This document shows positions 36,991 through 45,769 of a stretch of 64,000 nucleotides of DNA, in pieces; the stretch's first letter is position 1; each line of letters starts with the position of its first letter. The stretch covers positions 1-64,000 of the forward strand of contig NZ_JAILWA010000004.1 in assembly GCF_025699255.1 (NCBI RefSeq). The letters are read 5' to 3'. The notes under the pieces are model-generated. The model ran no database searches and was not told the origin of the DNA. It worked only from the letters and a program-made list of their open reading frames with translations. The DNA comes from Nitrosopumilus sp. (GTDB lineage Archaea; Thermoproteota; Nitrososphaeria; Nitrososphaerales; Nitrosopumilaceae). Both the position numbers and the translations under genes were made by a program.

Positions 36991-37566
36991 CTAACAAACT
37001 GGTTCAAAGTTACTTTCGCTTCCTGGTAGTATTTGTTCTGTTATTTTAAATTCCAAATTTGGATACTCTGTACCTCTAAAAACAACTCTCCAATCTCCAA
37101 TAAAATCTTCTATAGTGCAGTAACCTCTTGTCTTAGAAAGTTGTGGTTCTAAATAATAATTAAAAGTAGTTTTTTCTGCACCATCAAATGGTATCGTTAG
37201 ATAAACAGAGTAATGTGTTGTGTTTAGTGGTCTTAGAAAAGCAACTTGACCTTTTTCATCGTATCCTAATCCTCCAATACGTAGAAATATTTTTTCTCCT
37301 AAAACATATTCACTACGATCTATCTGAAATGGACCTGAAGTAATCCATTCTCTATCTTTTGGTGAATATTCATTTTCTAAATTGATTTTCTCAATTTCAT
37401 CTAATTTTTCTTGAACTTCCGGAGTAATTTCTTCATTTGGTAATAGTTCTTTGTTTAATGTATCTTCTACTTCCATTGTACTAGGTTCTTGGTTGGTTAT
37501 TGCAATGATTCCTACAACTATTATAATAATACCAATTCCTATTGAAATTATAACATTTTTGTTCAC
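36991..37566 (-). CDS. Membrane-anchored extracytoplasmic protein of unknown function
   Basis: 191 residues. An N-terminal helix (VIISIGIGIIIIVVGIIAI) anchors or exports the protein; an acidic linker rich in Glu follows, then a beta-rich domain (GPFQIDRSEYVLGEKIFLRIGG...YSVYLTIPFDG) with two Cys residues (GYCTIEDF and the final Cys). No catalytic motif. Similar anchored beta-domain proteins recur in this window. Confidence 0.7.
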   Translation of the reverse strand: MNKNVIISIGIGIIIIVVGIIAITNQEPSTMEVEDTLNKELLPNEEITPEVQEKLDEIEKINLENEYSPKDREWITSGPFQIDRSEYVLGEKIFLRIGGLGYDEKGQVAFLRPLNTTHYSVYLTIPFDGAEKTTFNYYLEPQLSKTRGYCTIEDFIGDWRVVFRGTEYPNLEFKITEQILPGSESNFEPVC

Positions 37567-37775
37567 AAAAATATCATTTTAAAAATATCTAAAAACCTTC
37601 CTCATTAATTTCTAATTTTAAATTTTGATTTTTACTATATATCCAGAAATTCTGCTTTTCCTATTTTTCACCTTATTATTACTATTATTCATTATATTTT
37701 TTAATCATAAAAATTAAGTGTTACTTAACTTGATATTAGGATTTTTTATCTATATTCTTAGAGGAGATATTGATC

Positions 37776-38990
37776 TTGACTAGAACTTCACTATGTTGTA
37801 GAGAATGCAAAAAAGAGTATGATACTGCTTTCAAATACATTTGTGCTGAGTGTTTTGGACCACTTGATGTAAAATACAATTTCCCCCCAATTACTAAAGA
37901 AACTTTTTCTAACCGTGAGCATAACTATTGGAGATATTTTGAATTATTGCCAATAGAAGAGAAATCTAATATTGTAAGTATTGGTGCTGGCATGACACCT
38001 CTTATCAAAGCTGACAATCTTGGTAAAAAATTAGGATTAAACAATCTTTACATTAAAAATGATTCTGTAAATCCTACATTTTCATTTAAAGATAGACCTG
38101 CTGGAGTTGCAATATCTAAAGCAAAAGAATTTGGATTATCTGCTGTTGGTTGTGCATCTACTGGAAATTTGGCATCTGCAACTGCAGCACATGCAGCAAA
38201 AGCTGGATTACCATGTCATGTATTTGCACCAAGTAATATTGAAATGGCAAAAATTGCTCAAGCATTATCTTATGGTGCTAATTATATTGCAGTTGATGGT
38301 ACATATGATGATGCAAATACCATAGCTGCACAAATTGGTGACAGTAAAGGTATTGGCGTAGTAAATATTAACATGCGTTCACATTATGTAGAAGGATCCA
38401 AAACTTTTGCCTTTGAAGTTGCAGAACAACTTGATTGGCAAGTTCCTGATCAACTTATAGTTCCGGTTGGAAGTGGTGCAATGCTTAATGCAATTTGTAA
38501 GGGATTTGAGGAACTACAAACAGTTTCACTTCTTGATGATGTCTCAAATATGCATATGATTGCAGCTCAACCACATGGTTGTGCACCTATTGTTGATGCA
38601 TTTAAGAAAAATAACAAAGAAGTAATTCCAGTTGAAAATCCTGATACTGTTGCAAAAAGCTTAGCAATTGGTGATCCTGGTGATGGTAGATATGTTTTGA
38701 AACGATTACAACAGTATAACGGATTTGCTGAAGAATCAAACAACAAAGAAATTCTGGATGCAATTTTACTTCTTGCTCAAACTGAAGGAATCTTTACAGA
38801 ACCTGCTGGTGGTGTTTCTATCTCTGTTCTTCAAAAAATGGTTGAACAAGGAAAAATTGATACAAATGACAAAGTAGTATGCTATGTTACTGGTAATGGT
38901 CTTAAAGCAACTGAATCAATTATGGAAGTTTTACAAAAACCGGCTGTCATGAAAGCAGACGTTGGGGAAATATCGGCGGTAGTTAACTAG
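37776..38990 (+). CDS. thrC: Threonine synthase
   Basis: Fold-type II PLP enzyme of 404 residues with an N-terminal zinc-like CRECKKEYDTAFKYICAEC, the PLP lysine in TFSFKDRPAG, phosphate-binding GCASTGNLASATAAHA and VPVGSGAML. Makes threonine from O-phosphohomoserine. A strong Shine-Dalgarno (GAGGAG, 37761-37766) gives better spacing to TTG 37776 than to TTG 37770. The stop shares one base with the start of the MoaD-E1 fusion downstream, so the two proteins are translationally linked. Confidence 0.92.
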   Translation: MTRTSLCCRECKKEYDTAFKYICAECFGPLDVKYNFPPITKETFSNREHNYWRYFELLPIEEKSNIVSIGAGMTPLIKADNLGKKLGLNNLYIKNDSVNPTFSFKDRPAGVAISKAKEFGLSAVGCASTGNLASATAAHAAKAGLPCHVFAPSNIEMAKIAQALSYGANYIAVDGTYDDANTIAAQIGDSKGIGVVNINMRSHYVEGSKTFAFEVAEQLDWQVPDQLIVPVGSGAMLNAICKGFEELQTVSLLDDVSNMHMIAAQPHGCAPIVDAFKKNNKEVIPVENPDTVAKSLAIGDPGDGRYVLKRLQQYNGFAEESNNKEILDAILLLAQTEGIFTEPAGGVSISVLQKMVEQGKIDTNDKVVCYVTGNGLKATESIMEVLQKPAVMKADVGEISAVVN

Positions 38991-40324
38991 TGGCAAATAT
39001 TACATTCACAATTCCGTCAGTACTAAATCAGAGTGGTGGAGAAAAGAAAACAGAAATTTCAGCTGATTCTCTGACTGATGCATTTGTAAAGATTTCAGAA
39101 ATTATGGGTGATGACTTTAAGCGTAGAGTTTTGGAGAGTGACGGGACACCTCGTTCATTGATAAATATCTACATCAATGGAAAGAATGCAAAGTTTTCTA
39201 ATGGAATGCAAACTGATCTTAAAGATGGTGATGAAGTTTATATTTTACCTGCAGTTGCTGGAGGTTCTGAAGAACTTTCTCCTAAAGAACTAGATAAATT
39301 TTCAAGACAAGTAATGCTAGAAGAAATTGGATATGGTGGACAATTAAAATTAAAAAATGCTAAAGTTTGTGTTGTTGGAACTGGTGGTTTAGGACATCCA
39401 ATTATTTCTAGATTGGCTACAATGGGTGTTGGAACTTTGCGAATCATTGATAGAGATGTAATCGAATTATCTAATTTACATAGACAAATGATGTTTGATG
39501 AAGATGATGTAGGACAAGTCAAGGTAGAAGTAGCTGCAAAAAAATTACAAAAACTAAACCCTGATTGTAAAGTAGAAGCATTAGCTGTATCTGTAAATGA
39601 TTATACTGCATTAGAAATTATTGAAGGATGTGATGTTGTAATTGATGCACTTGATAGTGTTAATGCAAGATATGCATTGAACAAAGCATGTGTAAAACAT
39701 GAAATTCCATTTGTAACTGGAGCTGCAGTTGGAACATCTGGACAAGTCTTTACTATTTTACCAAAAAAATCTGCATGTTATTTTTGCATGTTTCCTGAAT
39801 TAAATGAAGATGCAATGCCAACATGTAGTATTGAAGGTGTACATCCACCAATTCTTTCTATTGTTGGTGCGATTGAAGTTGCAGAAGCTGTTAAAATAAT
39901 ACTTGGAAAGATTCCTAATCTATCTGAAAGAATTTTACACATTGATTTAGAAAATCTGAATTTTAACAGTACTAGAACATTCAGAGCTGAAGAATGTCCA
40001 GTTTGTGGAACAGGAAAATTGGAAGTTGCTGTAAAAGAAGAATTAATTTTAGAAGAATTATGTGGTCGCAATCGTGGTAAGAGAACTTATTCTATTACCC
40101 CCACTGAAATATTTGATCTTGATGTAAATGACGTTACTGCAATCGCAAAGGAAAAAGGATTCATCGTTGACAATCAGGGCAGTTTAGGATTATCTTTAAG
40201 AACCAATGATCTTTCTGTTAGCTTCATGAAAAAAGGTTCTGCTGTAGTTGTAGGTCCAAAAGATGAAGCAGAAGCAATATCTCTTTACAAAAGTCTTCTA
40301 GGCAAAGAGATCAAGGCATTATAG
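38990..40324 (+). CDS. MoaD/ThiS-like domain fused to ThiF/MoeB-type E1 enzyme
   Basis: 444 residues. Residues 1-92 are a ubiquitin-fold sulfur-carrier domain ending in ILPAVAGG (Gly91-Gly92), as in MoaD, but the chain runs on as SEELSPKE into a complete adenylating E1 domain: VVGTGGLGHPII nucleotide loop, RIIDRDVIELSNLHRQ, catalytic Cys region MPTCSIEGVHPP, and zinc pairs CYFC and CPVC. A C-terminal domain of about 90 residues follows. E1s of this kind adenylate a C-terminal Gly-Gly for sulfur transfer or protein modification. GTG start within the thrC stop (TAGTG). Role unknown: molybdopterin, thiamin, tRNA thiolation or amino acid sulfur transfer. Confidence 0.9.
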   Translation: MANITFTIPSVLNQSGGEKKTEISADSLTDAFVKISEIMGDDFKRRVLESDGTPRSLINIYINGKNAKFSNGMQTDLKDGDEVYILPAVAGGSEELSPKELDKFSRQVMLEEIGYGGQLKLKNAKVCVVGTGGLGHPIISRLATMGVGTLRIIDRDVIELSNLHRQMMFDEDDVGQVKVEVAAKKLQKLNPDCKVEALAVSVNDYTALEIIEGCDVVIDALDSVNARYALNKACVKHEIPFVTGAAVGTSGQVFTILPKKSACYFCMFPELNEDAMPTCSIEGVHPPILSIVGAIEVAEAVKIILGKIPNLSERILHIDLENLNFNSTRTFRAEECPVCGTGKLEVAVKEELILEELCGRNRGKRTYSITPTEIFDLDVNDVTAIAKEKGFIVDNQGSLGLSLRTNDLSVSFMKKGSAVVVGPKDEAEAISLYKSLLGKEIKAL

Positions 40325-40500
40325 TCTACAAAAATTTCATAAATTATTGGTAAAACACAAAAATTATTGTAATCAGATCTTCTTTTGAGGATTAAAATGT
40401 AATAATTATATACATATAATATAGAAATTATATCAAAATTTACAATTATCTAAAAAAATTCTAAAAAAATAAGTAATTGTGGACAATTCGTCCATTAGGC

Positions 40501-40510
40501 TTTTATACTA
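40501..40510 (+). promoter_or_regulatory. TATA box of the S-layer gene
   Basis: TTTTATACTA lies about 25-34 bases before ATG 40535, so the mRNA of this presumably very abundant protein would be leaderless or nearly so. The preceding 170 bases (40325-40500) are AT-rich with no other gene. Confidence 0.6.
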
Positions 40511-40534
40511 ATTTTTAAGAAAAATGTCAATAAC

Positions 40535-43500
40535 ATGAATAACGAAATAGGACGTAAAATAACTAGTCTTACATTAATGACAATTATGTTAGCCGGTGGT
40601 TTAACATTTGCAGCACCTGGTGTAATGCCAGCTGCATTTGCAGCCAACGCTAACCTATTTGTTTCCGCAGAAAACTCACAGTTTGACAATTACATGTCAG
40701 GTCCTCAAGTAATTGAGGTAGTCATAATTGATTCTGATATCAATGATACAGATGAAGCAAAAGGTGAACCCGATGTTACAGTCAACGGAAAGATCCTGAG
40801 AATGGTTCAAGGTGTTGACGGTAACTGGTATGGATACTTTGCAGACAGAACAATGGCAAGTATCGCAGATTCTACCACAACCATTAGTGGTTCTGGTTTA
40901 GACTTCGGTACATTATGTGCAACAGGCGCAGCAACCAATACCGCAATAGGTTTCAATGTTGACGATACTTCAGGTATCGCAGTACCAAATAACGATGTAG
41001 GTGGTTCTAATGGAACTTCTACTGGTGCTGCACTTACAGCAACATGTACTACTGCAACTACTGGTGATGCCAATGGCACTGCAAACGTTGTTAGAGAAGC
41101 AAAAGATCCAAACACCAATTCAGCTGTTAGCACAGGCCAAATTGGTCTTGCTAGTACTGATATGTGGCCATTTATACAACTCTATCCTCTAAATCCAACT
41201 GGTAATGTTGTCGTACAGTACAACAAAGGTGGTGGTGCTCAATCAACCACATTAACCTTTGATACTGTTGATCAATTTGCTGGTGCAGAATTAGACAGAG
41301 CTATATATCCAAAAGGCGCACAAATTCATGCAACAATTACTGACTTATGGTTAAACATTGACCCAACTGATGAAGACTCTTGGACATTTGGTACAGTTAG
41401 CACTAATGCAACAAGTAGAGGTGCTCACTACCAAGTATTCGATGAAAACGGAGCAAGCGGTGGTACCGCAATTAACATAGATTCTTCAGTATCCTCACTT
41501 ATGTGTGAAGATAACTGTAGACTTCTAGTTAATCCTAACGTACAAGGTTCAACTAACCCTGTACTCACCATTCAAGATAACGATGATTCTATCCTTGATA
41601 ACTTGAATGCAACCAGAGGAACAACTGCAGCTACAAGTAACAATGCAACTGCATTTGGTATTTTAGCTCAAACAGCTGCCTTAGGTTTAGGTTCAGTTCC
41701 TGTAACAATCACCGAACAAGGTCCAAACAGTGGTGTATTTGGTACATATGATGAATCAGATGTATCAGTATTACAAATAACAACAAATGCAAAGAGGGGA
41801 ACCTCCGCATCCGTTGATTATAATGAAACACCAGTAACTGTTCTTGTAGGATTCGGCTTTGCAACAATTGACATCCAGCCAACAGATGATGAATGGAGCT
41901 CTGGTGAAGAGATTCCAGTAATCATCGTTGACAGTGATCAAAACAAAAACAGCAGAGTTGATGAAGACTTAGATTTAGACAACACAGAAATCACACTTGT
42001 TCCTGCCTTAAAGACCGGTGATCCATTTACAATTGGTGAAGCCGCTAATGGCAGTGATGGATACAGAGTAAGTATATTCAACGGAACTTTGAACAAAGGT
42101 GCAATTTCAGCAACAGGTAATGCTGATGTTGGAACTGCAGGTAGTTTAAGTTCAGCCGTGTTGAATTTTACTGCTGGTAACCAAACAGTAAGTAGTGCTT
42201 TAGTGGATACATTCAGTCAAAGACTGATTACTACACAAACAGCAAATACTACTGCTCAAGTTGGTTTAGCTGTAGTTGACTTAGACACAACATTAGAAGA
42301 ATTACAAAAAACTATCTCTCAAGCAGATAGCACTGGCGCTATTTTCAACTTTTTCAACTATAACGTTGAATCATTTGGAACAGATAGAGTAAGTATTTAC
42401 TTACTTAACCAAACCAGTACAATTCTTGATTCCTCTAGCAACTGGCAACTAAATTCAACCGGAAATAACGCAATCGTACTTGTAGCAAATGGTACAGGTC
42501 AAGGTTACGTTTCATTAGACGGTTCAGATGATCAGTTGTTTGCTAATACTGGAGATGCCGCTGATCAGAAACTTGGACTCTTAATTGAATTCAATGATGT
42601 TTCTGGTTCAGGCCTTGGTGTTAACGGTATTGATGAAAAAGAGGCTATTGTTGCTGACTTCTTCTCATTCGGTTTCACAGATGATGGTGTACAAGCATCC
42701 GAAAGGATTGCACACCAAATCATCAGAGTTGAAGCTGAAGAAACAGGTGATAACACCAGTACATTTGAAGGTTCACTTGAGTATATCATGGTAAACCAAC
42801 TCAATATTATTGATGTTAACACATTTGCAGGTATTTCACCAATCGCAGACGATCCTTCATTCATTGTGATTGAAGATTTGACTGACGAAGATTCACCTAG
42901 ATTGTCATACAATGACTTAGGTGCAGATGGTGTAGTAACTCCAATATCTGATCAAGAAGAAGCTCCAAGTCACTCTGGTGTTGTATCTTTCAATCAAGAC
43001 TCTTACAAGATAGCTGACACTGTAATTATTACTCTAGAAGACTTAGATCTTAACGTAGACTCTGATCTTATTGATATTTACACTACCGTCATAGACGTTG
43101 GTGATGTTGATAATGATCAAGTTGGTTCAGATGTACCAACTGCACAAGAGACCCTTTCATTTGGTTCTCAAGGTAGACTCCTTGATATCACATTCGATGA
43201 TCTCAAATGGACTAATACCGGTACAACATGTAACGCTGATGGTGATGATGGTCTTGCCGCTACTGGATTTACTCTGGTAGAGACAAGCAAAGATTCTGGA
43301 AAATTCCTCGGAGATTTCCAGATTCCATCCAATTGGTGTAGAAGTGATGGTACAACTGATGTCCCAGCTTCAGCAAAAGAATCTGTAACTGGACTCGACA
43401 TTGAAGTCAACTACGTAGACTACAGAGACGCATCTGGTGAAATCATCGAAGTCGGTGATTCAGCAGGTGTACGCGCAAACACAGGTTCAGTAAGCCTTGA

Positions 43501-45667
43501 CAGAACTGTTTATCCAGTACCATTTGGTATTCCAGATAACTTTGCTGCAGGTACAACTGAAACTCCATCAAATAGATCAGTATTCCCAGTACACCAAACA
43601 GGAACTGGAGTAGATACTGATACTACACTTGATGCAGGAGAATTCCTTGTTAGCGGTGATCTAATTGTCCACTTAAGAGTAAATGATCCAGACTTTGACG
43701 TTAACCCAGCTGGTGAAGATTCTATTGCCGCAAACTCCACAGCCGGCTATGGCCCAGTTAAAATCTCTGTAATTAGAGGTTCTAGCGAAGTTGTACTCGG
43801 TTATGCTGGTGGCCCAGCAGAACTCGACGGCCCAATTGATGTCGCCGATAATGCACCAAAAGCTGCCAGACAATTTGGTCCAATCGATGAGATTGCACCA
43901 GATGCAGGAATTTACGAATTAGATCTAACCGTAAGATACACTGATGGTCCAGCAAGTACAACCTGTCCTCCAACCACTGTGTTTGAGAACATTATTGGTA
44001 CTAGCACAACAACAGAAACATCCAGATTTGATGTTGCCGCAACAACTGGTGATTACTGTATCCTACAAGGAGATATTCTCCAAGTAGAATACACTGATCC
44101 AGCTGATGCTTCTGGTGACATTAACACTGTAACTGATTCTGCTACATTTGACCTAAGAAACGGTGTATTGCAATCCGACAAATCCGTATACATTATCGGT
44201 TCCGACATGATCTTAACACTCATTGAGCCAGACCTTGATCTTGACAATGATAGTGCTGAGACCTATGACTTGGACTTAATTGAATGGGACTCTGATGCTG
44301 CTACCACAACCATGGGTAACCTTGGTGTAGGTGCAACTGCATTTGACCCAGAACCCGACGCCTTCAGAGAAACAGGTGACAGCACTGGTATCTTCCAGGT
44401 TGTTATCGAGATTCCTGATGCTCTAAGTAATGATAAACTCGAAAGAGGTGAAGAAATTATCTTAGAGTACACCGATTGGGGTCCATCCGGTTCAGATTAT
44501 GTAGGTGATGAAGATGAAGATGTAAACATTACATTGTTCACTTCTAACTTCGGTGCAACTGTCGAACTTGACCAAAAAGTATACTCATGGACTGACAAAG
44601 TCTACATTACCATAGTCGCTCCAGATCACAACTTTGACGGTGATCTAGTTGATGAAATTGGAAACACTTCTGAAGACCCAATAAAGGTCTCCACAAGAGG
44701 ATTCAATCTTGACAACTACAAACTCGTCGAAACTGGAACTGACACAGGCATCTTCACAGGTGAAGTAATCCTCACAGGATTTACAGCACATGATGCAGAT
44801 GGCGATGGTACTACAGGCGATGCATCCGGCTCAATTTCCAGTGACGGCAGTGGTCCAACTGATGGACTGCTACCAACTGATGATGATGACGGTATTACAG
44901 TCTCCTTTGAATTCTCAGAGGATGAAACTGTAGTCGGTTCAGCACTTATCAGATGGAATATTGGTGAGGTACAATGGTTAGAAGCAAGCTATCCAGCTAG
45001 CGGAACAGGTGTTGTAAGAGTAATTGATCCAGACATGAACTTAAATCCAGAAGCAGTCGACAACTTCGATGTCGATGTGTGGTCTGACTCCGATGCCGGA
45101 GGTATTGACCTTACTGTAACTGAGACTAATGAGGCAACCGGAATCTTCGAAGGTACTGTATTCTTTACAGTCTCTGACGAATCATCTGGTCACAGACTCA
45201 GAGTCGCAGAAGGTGACACTGTCACCGCAGAATATGAGGACAATACATTACCAGATCCGTACACAACTGCAGATGAACTTGATATCACTGCCACTTCACT
45301 AATTGGTACTGTTGTACCACCTCTCGAGAGAGCACCAGCTGCTAACTTGAGAACAGTTGATGCCTTCGGTAACAGCTTAGATGCTGTTTCTGTTGACCAA
45401 CAGGTGCAAATCAGTGCTGACTTAGCAAATGGTCAGGATAGAGAGCAATCATTCGCATACTTGGTACAGATCCAAGATGGTAACGGTGTTACAGTCTCAC
45501 TAGCATGGATTACAGGTTCACTATCTGCTGGTCAATCATTCAGCCCAGCATTATCATGGATTCCAACACAAGCAGGAACTTACACAGCAACTGCATTTGT
45601 ATGGGAATCTGTAGATAATCCAACGGCATTATCACCACCAGTCAGTACAACTGTAAGCGTAAACTAG
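40535..45667 (+). CDS. S-layer protein
   Basis: 1710 residues, the size and style of the main surface-layer protein of marine ammonia-oxidising archaea. Signal peptide at residues 1-36 (hydrophobic TLMTIMLAGGLTFAAPGVM, cleavage near AAFA). The mature chain is a series of Ig-like beta domains, very rich in Asp, Thr, Gly and Asn. Each unit tends to open with a motif like DPDxNxD or DSDxNxD (about residues 66, 268, 463, 833, 1049, 1230, 1360, 1496), probably Ca-binding. The C-terminal roughly 110 residues form a CARDB-like beta domain, with no membrane helix or anchor. Codon choice is richer in C-ending codons (AAC, GAC, TAC) than neighbouring genes, as expected for heavy expression. Confidence 0.93.
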   Translation: MNNEIGRKITSLTLMTIMLAGGLTFAAPGVMPAAFAANANLFVSAENSQFDNYMSGPQVIEVVIIDSDINDTDEAKGEPDVTVNGKILRMVQGVDGNWYGYFADRTMASIADSTTTISGSGLDFGTLCATGAATNTAIGFNVDDTSGIAVPNNDVGGSNGTSTGAALTATCTTATTGDANGTANVVREAKDPNTNSAVSTGQIGLASTDMWPFIQLYPLNPTGNVVVQYNKGGGAQSTTLTFDTVDQFAGAELDRAIYPKGAQIHATITDLWLNIDPTDEDSWTFGTVSTNATSRGAHYQVFDENGASGGTAINIDSSVSSLMCEDNCRLLVNPNVQGSTNPVLTIQDNDDSILDNLNATRGTTAATSNNATAFGILAQTAALGLGSVPVTITEQGPNSGVFGTYDESDVSVLQITTNAKRGTSASVDYNETPVTVLVGFGFATIDIQPTDDEWSSGEEIPVIIVDSDQNKNSRVDEDLDLDNTEITLVPALKTGDPFTIGEAANGSDGYRVSIFNGTLNKGAISATGNADVGTAGSLSSAVLNFTAGNQTVSSALVDTFSQRLITTQTANTTAQVGLAVVDLDTTLEELQKTISQADSTGAIFNFFNYNVESFGTDRVSIYLLNQTSTILDSSSNWQLNSTGNNAIVLVANGTGQGYVSLDGSDDQLFANTGDAADQKLGLLIEFNDVSGSGLGVNGIDEKEAIVADFFSFGFTDDGVQASERIAHQIIRVEAEETGDNTSTFEGSLEYIMVNQLNIIDVNTFAGISPIADDPSFIVIEDLTDEDSPRLSYNDLGADGVVTPISDQEEAPSHSGVVSFNQDSYKIADTVIITLEDLDLNVDSDLIDIYTTVIDVGDVDNDQVGSDVPTAQETLSFGSQGRLLDITFDDLKWTNTGTTCNADGDDGLAATGFTLVETSKDSGKFLGDFQIPSNWCRSDGTTDVPASAKESVTGLDIEVNYVDYRDASGEIIEVGDSAGVRANTGSVSLDRTVYPVPFGIPDNFAAGTTETPSNRSVFPVHQTGTGVDTDTTLDAGEFLVSGDLIVHLRVNDPDFDVNPAGEDSIAANSTAGYGPVKISVIRGSSEVVLGYAGGPAELDGPIDVADNAPKAARQFGPIDEIAPDAGIYELDLTVRYTDGPASTTCPPTTVFENIIGTSTTTETSRFDVAATTGDYCILQGDILQVEYTDPADASGDINTVTDSATFDLRNGVLQSDKSVYIIGSDMILTLIEPDLDLDNDSAETYDLDLIEWDSDAATTTMGNLGVGATAFDPEPDAFRETGDSTGIFQVVIEIPDALSNDKLERGEEIILEYTDWGPSGSDYVGDEDEDVNITLFTSNFGATVELDQKVYSWTDKVYITIVAPDHNFDGDLVDEIGNTSEDPIKVSTRGFNLDNYKLVETGTDTGIFTGEVILTGFTAHDADGDGTTGDASGSISSDGSGPTDGLLPTDDDDGITVSFEFSEDETVVGSALIRWNIGEVQWLEASYPASGTGVVRVIDPDMNLNPEAVDNFDVDVWSDSDAGGIDLTVTETNEATGIFEGTVFFTVSDESSGHRLRVAEGDTVTAEYEDNTLPDPYTTADELDITATSLIGTVVPPLERAPAANLRTVDAFGNSLDAVSVDQQVQISADLANGQDREQSFAYLVQIQDGNGVTVSLAWITGSLSAGQSFSPALSWIPTQAGTYTATAFVWESVDNPTALSPPVSTTVSVN

Positions 45668-45677
45668 TTCACATTAT

Positions 45678-45696
45678 CCTTTTTTTCTTTTTTTTG
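45678..45696 (+). terminator. Oligo-T terminator after the S-layer gene
   Basis: Two T runs (CCTTTTTTTC and TTTTTTTT) begin 11 bases after the stop codon. No stem-loop precedes them, as is normal for archaeal intrinsic termination. Confidence 0.65.
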
Positions 45697-45743
45697 AATA
45701 CTACCTAACGTAAGTTATAGACAATTTTTCCAGAAGTAATATC

Positions 45744-45764
45744 TAGGAGAACATGAGTCATTAA
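45744..45764 (+). promoter_or_regulatory. Shine-Dalgarno plus three-codon mini-ORF before the anchor gene
   Basis: TAGGAG is followed three bases later by ATG AGT CAT TAA (45753-45764), and the real start ATG 45770 comes five bases after that stop. The ribosome site is well placed for the mini-ORF and too far (about 20 bases) for the gene itself, suggesting start-stop-reinitiation control. Confidence 0.35.
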
Positions 45765-45769
45765 TTAAA

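Noticed and set aside
42565-44472. Several minus-strand ORFs of 60-115 residues within the S-layer gene
   Set aside because: Long low-stop frames arise from the biased codon use of the S-layer gene; none has a family motif or start context.
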